In this document: piece by piece, positions 32,711-34,387 of the stretch
How positions within the stretch are numbered: the stretch's first letter is position 1
How the letters are laid out: every line of letters begins with the position of its first letter
NCBI GenBank assembly: GCA_030523345.1
Contig: JAUNIR010000016.1
Location: forward strand, 1,663 to 36,049
DNA length: 34,387 bases
DNA from: Lachnospiraceae bacterium
Lineage (GTDB): Bacteria > Bacillota > Clostridia > Lachnospirales > Lachnospiraceae
Direction of reading: 5' to 3'
Notes under the pieces: model-generated
The model's database searches: none
What the model was told of the DNA's origin: nothing
Seen by the model: only the letters and a program-made list of their open reading frames with translations
Translations under genes and position numbers: made by a program

Positions 32711-33538
32711 ATGGAAAAGAAAAAGAACTATGAAGAATTAACAATTAGAGATCATTTCATGTTTGGAAAGATATGTTCTAAGCCAGAGATTCGAAAGTTG
32801 ATTCTAGATTCATTACTGCAAATCGATCTTCAAGAAAAGTATGGAGAAATAGAAAAACAAATTAGAGAATTTAAGGATGCAAAGTATGCAAGACTCGATT
32901 TACTTGTAGAAGATGAGAAGGGAGCAGTATATGATACAGAAATGCAGAACAAATCAAAGGATAGAGCACGTCAGGATGAATTGCCAAAAAGAGGAAGATA
33001 CTATCAGTCGATAATTGATACTTCATATGCAAATAGTGGAGAAGAATACTTAAATCTTCCAGAATTATTTATAGTGTTTATATGTACATATGATCCATTT
33101 GGAGAGAATTTACCTATATATACATTTGAGAGTAAATGTTTAGAAAAAGAAACAATAAAGTATGATGAAAAAGTACATAAAATCTTTTTTAATACAACTG
33201 CAGATTTATCATGTCTCCCACAGAATATGAAAAATATGTTAGAATATATAAACACAGGAGCCACTAATGATAAGGCAACAGAACTAATAGATGAAGAGGT
33301 AAAAGAAGCCAGACTTAAAGAAGAATGGAGGGCGGAATATATGCTTACTGTTGTTCATGATAAAGATGTATATAGAGATGGTTTTGAGGATGGCAAGGAG
33401 CAGGGAATAGAGCAAGGAACATTTACAACTACAATTAATCTTATTAAAAATTTAATGGAGTCGTTAGAGATTACATTTGATGAAGCATGCGATAAGTTAT
33501 GTATTAAAGATAAAGAAATCTACAGATCACATATATAA
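32711..33538 (+). CDS. Rpn/PD-(D/E)XK nuclease family protein (transposase-like)
   Basis: A 275-residue member of the Rpn/PDDEXK_2 family (recombination-promoting nuclease / putative transposase). The fold signature is in YARLDLLVEDEKGAVYDTEM followed by QNKSKDRA (the Asp and E-x-Q of the nuclease core); RAEYMLTVVHDKD and a glycine-rich GFEDGKEQGIEQG hinge precede a C-terminal helical part. ATG 32711 follows AAAGG; an in-frame TTG at 32681 is not supported. Some Rpn genes are known to encode a short C-terminal inhibitor from an internal start, and this gene has such a site at 33341. The protein is probably a DNA nuclease; a mobile-element or defence role is possible. No terminal repeats are visible. 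Confidence 0.85.
   Translation: MEKKKNYEELTIRDHFMFGKICSKPEIRKLILDSLLQIDLQEKYGEIEKQIREFKDAKYARLDLLVEDEKGAVYDTEMQNKSKDRARQDELPKRGRYYQSIIDTSYANSGEEYLNLPELFIVFICTYDPFGENLPIYTFESKCLEKETIKYDEKVHKIFFNTTADLSCLPQNMKNMLEYINTGATNDKATELIDEEVKEARLKEEWRAEYMLTVVHDKDVYRDGFEDGKEQGIEQGTFTTTINLIKNLMESLEITFDEACDKLCIKDKEIYRSHI
33341..33538 (+). CDS. Possible internally initiated 65-aa C-terminal product of the Rpn-like gene
   Basis: An ATG at 33341 is in frame with the nuclease gene, and GGAGGG (33327-33332) sits 8 nt upstream, the best-placed site in this gene. It would yield residues 211-275 (MLTVVHDKDV...YRSHI). In Rpn proteins a short C-terminal form made from an internal start is reported to inhibit the full-length toxin. 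The bases of the site also encode EWRAEYM, a conserved-looking stretch of the protein, so the site could be a by-product. Confidence 0.4.
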   Translation: MLTVVHDKDVYRDGFEDGKEQGIEQGTFTTTINLIKNLMESLEITFDEACDKLCIKDKEIYRSHI

Positions 33539-33556
33539 TTATGAGAGGACTTTAAA

Positions 33557-33718
33557 ATGGCAAATGAACTAGATATAAATGAGGTATTAAAAACAATTCC
33601 ACCTGAAATGGTTGAGGATATGAAAAAGCAAGCTGAAAAGTATGGGTTTCCATTTGAGGAATATGTACAATCAGTTCTTGGTGCAATTATAATGGATCCT
33701 GATTTGGGAGCATATTGA
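33557..33718 (+). CDS. 53-residue acidic protein downstream of the Rpn-like gene, ribbon-helix-helix-like
   Basis: A 53-residue protein, MANELDINEVLKTIPPEMVE to the end DPDLGAY, starting at ATG with GAGAGG about 8 nt upstream and ending before a terminator. The stretch MKKQAEKYGFPFEEYVQSVL resembles the second half of small ribbon-helix-helix antitoxins (helix, turn, helix with 'EYV'), but there is no clear N-terminal strand, and I do not claim the family. The 18-bp gap to the nuclease gene suggests co-expression. Confidence 0.65.
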   Translation: MANELDINEVLKTIPPEMVEDMKKQAEKYGFPFEEYVQSVLGAIIMDPDLGAY

Positions 33719-33727
33719 TAGAGAATG

Positions 33728-33767
33728 AAAAGAGTTTATATCGGTATTATTCGATATGAACTCTTTT
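33728..33767 (+). terminator. Intrinsic terminator after the 53-residue gene
   Basis: A 16-bp stem, AAAAGAGTTTATATCG (33728-33743) with CGATATGAACTCTTTT (33752-33767), contains one G-U pair and an 8-nt loop, and is followed by a short T-rich tail. It closes the Rpn transcript. Confidence 0.75.
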
Positions 33768-33837
33768 ATTTTATATAGAAGATTATCATCACAAGTATTT
33801 CAAGAATTATACCTAAAAGGTATAACAAACCAATCAT
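33766..33837 (-). CDS. Possible 23-residue single-helix membrane peptide
   Basis: Reading the reverse strand from ATG 33837, a 23-residue, almost entirely hydrophobic peptide (MIGLLYLLGIILEIL...) ends at 33766. A good ribosome-binding sequence lies upstream but 21 nt away, and the nearest start codons to it lead straight to stops. The hydrophobicity resembles small membrane toxins or transporter accessory peptides, but nothing else supports translation. Confidence 0.18.
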   Translation of the reverse strand: MIGLLYLLGIILEILVMIIFYIK

Positions 33838-33846
33838 AATATGTAT

Positions 33847-33875
33847 TTCACATAATTACTCCCCTGCGTTATTAT
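33847..33875 (+). promoter_or_regulatory. Putative promoter of the micropeptide unit
   Basis: TTCACA (33847-33852) and TATTAT (33870-33875) with a 17-bp spacer, each one mismatch from consensus, about 80 bp before the first micropeptide start. It follows the Rpn-unit terminator, so the micropeptides are transcribed independently. Confidence 0.55.
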
Positions 33876-33954
33876 AATATCAACAAGAGAGATAAGTAAT
33901 AAAAAGTACTACAAATTCATTCCATTCAAATAATAAATAAAGGAGGTAGCGGTT

Positions 33955-34005
33955 ATGATTAAAGAATTTCTTAAAGAGTATTACGGAACATTTGGCAGAC
34001 GTTAG
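33955..34005 (+). CDS. Micropeptide 1, 16 residues
   Basis: MIKEFLKEYYGTFGRR, with AGGAGG at 33941-33946 spaced 8 nt before the ATG, an excellent initiation site. No signal peptide and no cysteine. It shares the decamer EFLKEYYGTF with micropeptide 2, encoded with different synonymous codons, which is good evidence that the peptide is the selected product. The N-terminal half could form an amphipathic helix and the end is basic. Function unknown; similarity to PSM-like secreted peptides, type I toxins or regulatory leader peptides is only by size. Confidence 0.65.
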   Translation: MIKEFLKEYYGTFGRR

Positions 34006-34042
34006 TTGACAAGAATTTAGAAATTTACAGGAGGTAGAAACT

Positions 34043-34099
34043 ATGAAGGTTAGAGAATTCTTAAAAGAGTATTATGGAACATTCGCACATAAGAAGTAG
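34043..34099 (+). CDS. Micropeptide 2, 18 residues, paralogue of micropeptide 1
   Basis: MKVREFLKEYYGTFAHKK, with AGGAGGT just upstream of the ATG at 34043. Over the ten shared residues the two genes differ in four codons (ttt/ttc, ctt/tta, tac/tat, ttt/ttc) and all four are synonymous. The ribosome binding sites are also nearly identical. The gene begins 37 bases after micropeptide 1 ends, on the same apparent transcript, and the basic C-terminus is conserved in character (RR vs HKK). Confidence 0.65.
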   Translation: MKVREFLKEYYGTFAHKK

Positions 34100-34125
34100 G
34101 CTGTAATGTGAAAGCAGGTGATTAT

Positions 34126-34158
34126 ATGTTAAAGGAAGTATTTAATCCAGTATTATAG
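34126..34158 (+). CDS. Possible micropeptide 3, 10 residues
   Basis: MLKEVFNPVL with a weak AGGTG before ATG 34126; an in-frame GTG at 34108 would give 16 residues. It lies inside the micropeptide transcript and shares only LKE with the first two, so translation is uncertain. Confidence 0.25.
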   Translation: MLKEVFNPVL

Positions 34159-34171
34159 GAGAAAATTGAAT

Positions 34172-34201
34172 ATGGTGACAATTAGAGATGTTAATCTATA
34201 G
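34172..34201 (+). CDS. Possible micropeptide 4, 9 residues
   Basis: MVTIRDVNL with GGAG ten nt upstream of ATG 34172. It ends at the base of the terminator stem. It could equally be chance; no similarity to the other peptides. Confidence 0.2.
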   Translation: MVTIRDVNL

Positions 34202-34241
34202 CCCATGCTGAAGTTGATTCGGTGTGGGCTTTCTCTTTTTT
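34200..34241 (+). terminator. Intrinsic terminator of the micropeptide unit
   Basis: AGCCCATGCTG (34200-34210) pairs with CGGTGTGGGCT (34220-34230), including G-U pairs, across a 9-nt loop; the tail is TTCTC followed by six T. It gives the micropeptide transcript a defined end. Confidence 0.85.
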
Positions 34242-34244
34242 ACA

Positions 34245-34274
34245 GTGACATCAATGTAGGGTGAATATTATAAT
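34245..34274 (+). promoter_or_regulatory. Putative promoter of the ArsC/Spx-like gene
   Basis: GTGACA (34245-34250) and consensus TATAAT (34269-34274) with an 18-bp spacer, about 60 bp before the ATG at 34336. Confidence 0.55.
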
Positions 34275-34335
34275 ATACACAGCAAATCACATTGAATAAA
34301 TTAAAAGGGATTAAAGTAATATTACAGGATAAATT

Positions 34336-34387
34336 ATGAATATTCAGATTTTTGGTACTAAAAAATGCAATGATACAAAGAAAGCAG
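34336..34387 (+). CDS. ArsC/Spx-family (arsenate-reductase-like) thioredoxin-fold protein, cut by window edge
   Basis: Only 17 codons are present (MNIQIFGTKKCNDTKKA). The beginning beta strand followed by G-T-K-K-C-N-D-T-K matches the N-terminus of the ArsC/Spx-like family of small thiol proteins, with a single cysteine at position 11. ACAGG lies upstream of the ATG, and its own promoter is in place. The rest lies outside the window. Confidence 0.7.
   Translation, partial: MNIQIFGTKKCNDTKKA

Overview
The window is AT-rich, gene-dense bacterial DNA with strong AGGAGG-type ribosome binding sites, hairpin-plus-U-run terminators and almost every gene on the + strand. Protein content (agmatine deiminase pathway, clostridial Fe-S flavo-dehydrogenase, 7TM-type hybrid kinase, intracellular GH26, PDDEXK/Rpn nuclease, MATE pump) suggests an anaerobic low-GC Firmicute, most likely Lachnospiraceae. 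The genus is not determinable by eye. No rRNA, tRNA, CRISPR array, insertion sequence or phage structural gene was seen.

Region 1 (1-10853) is amine/amino-acid metabolism. It holds the end of a polyamine ABC importer (potC partial, potD), an ornithine-cyclodeaminase-superfamily protein, N-carbamoylputrescine amidase and agmatine deiminase (agmatine to putrescine). A terminator-like leader follows, then a second ornithine-cyclodeaminase paralogue, a four-part iron-sulfur/flavin amine or imino-acid dehydrogenase and an iron alcohol dehydrogenase. Region 2 (10892-15753) is a compact operon: circularly permuted ATP-grasp, alpha-E protein, transglutaminase-like protein, and two AstE-like zinc-hydrolase homologues of which the second has lost its metal ligands. 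It looks like an uncharacterised amide or peptide metabolite system.

Region 3 (15768-22852) has an M18 aminopeptidase, a hybrid histidine kinase, an alpha-L-rhamnosidase lacking its catalytic domain through a clean in-frame deletion, a GH26 mannanase-type enzyme and a MATE exporter; a YbaK deacylase converges on it. Region 4 (23452-27463) encodes a degenerate NRPS-condensation-like domain fused to a cyclic-nucleotide-binding-like domain, an XRE regulator, a PrsW-type membrane protease with a zinc ribbon, a small unknown protein and an SSAT-like acetyltransferase. Region 5 (27489-32492) opens with a PLD-nuclease/P-loop ATPase fusion, a candidate defence gene. It continues with small proteins, an SCP2-like protein, a nucleoside-hydrolase-like protein, a tautomerase and a P-loop kinase.

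Region 6 (32504-34387) holds an Rpn/PDDEXK nuclease with a well-placed in-frame internal start for its C-terminal 65 residues, a 53-aa RHH-like partner, and a tiny transcription unit encoding paralogous 16- and 18-residue peptides. The two peptides share ten identical residues encoded with only synonymous differences. An ArsC/Spx-like gene is cut by the right edge.

The strongest candidates for something undescribed are the micropeptide unit (33847-34241), the PLD-ATPase fusion (27489-29513), the ATP-grasp/alpha-E/transglutaminase/AstE operon, and the condensation-cNBD fusion. All functional assignments come from reading motifs by eye; no database search was run.
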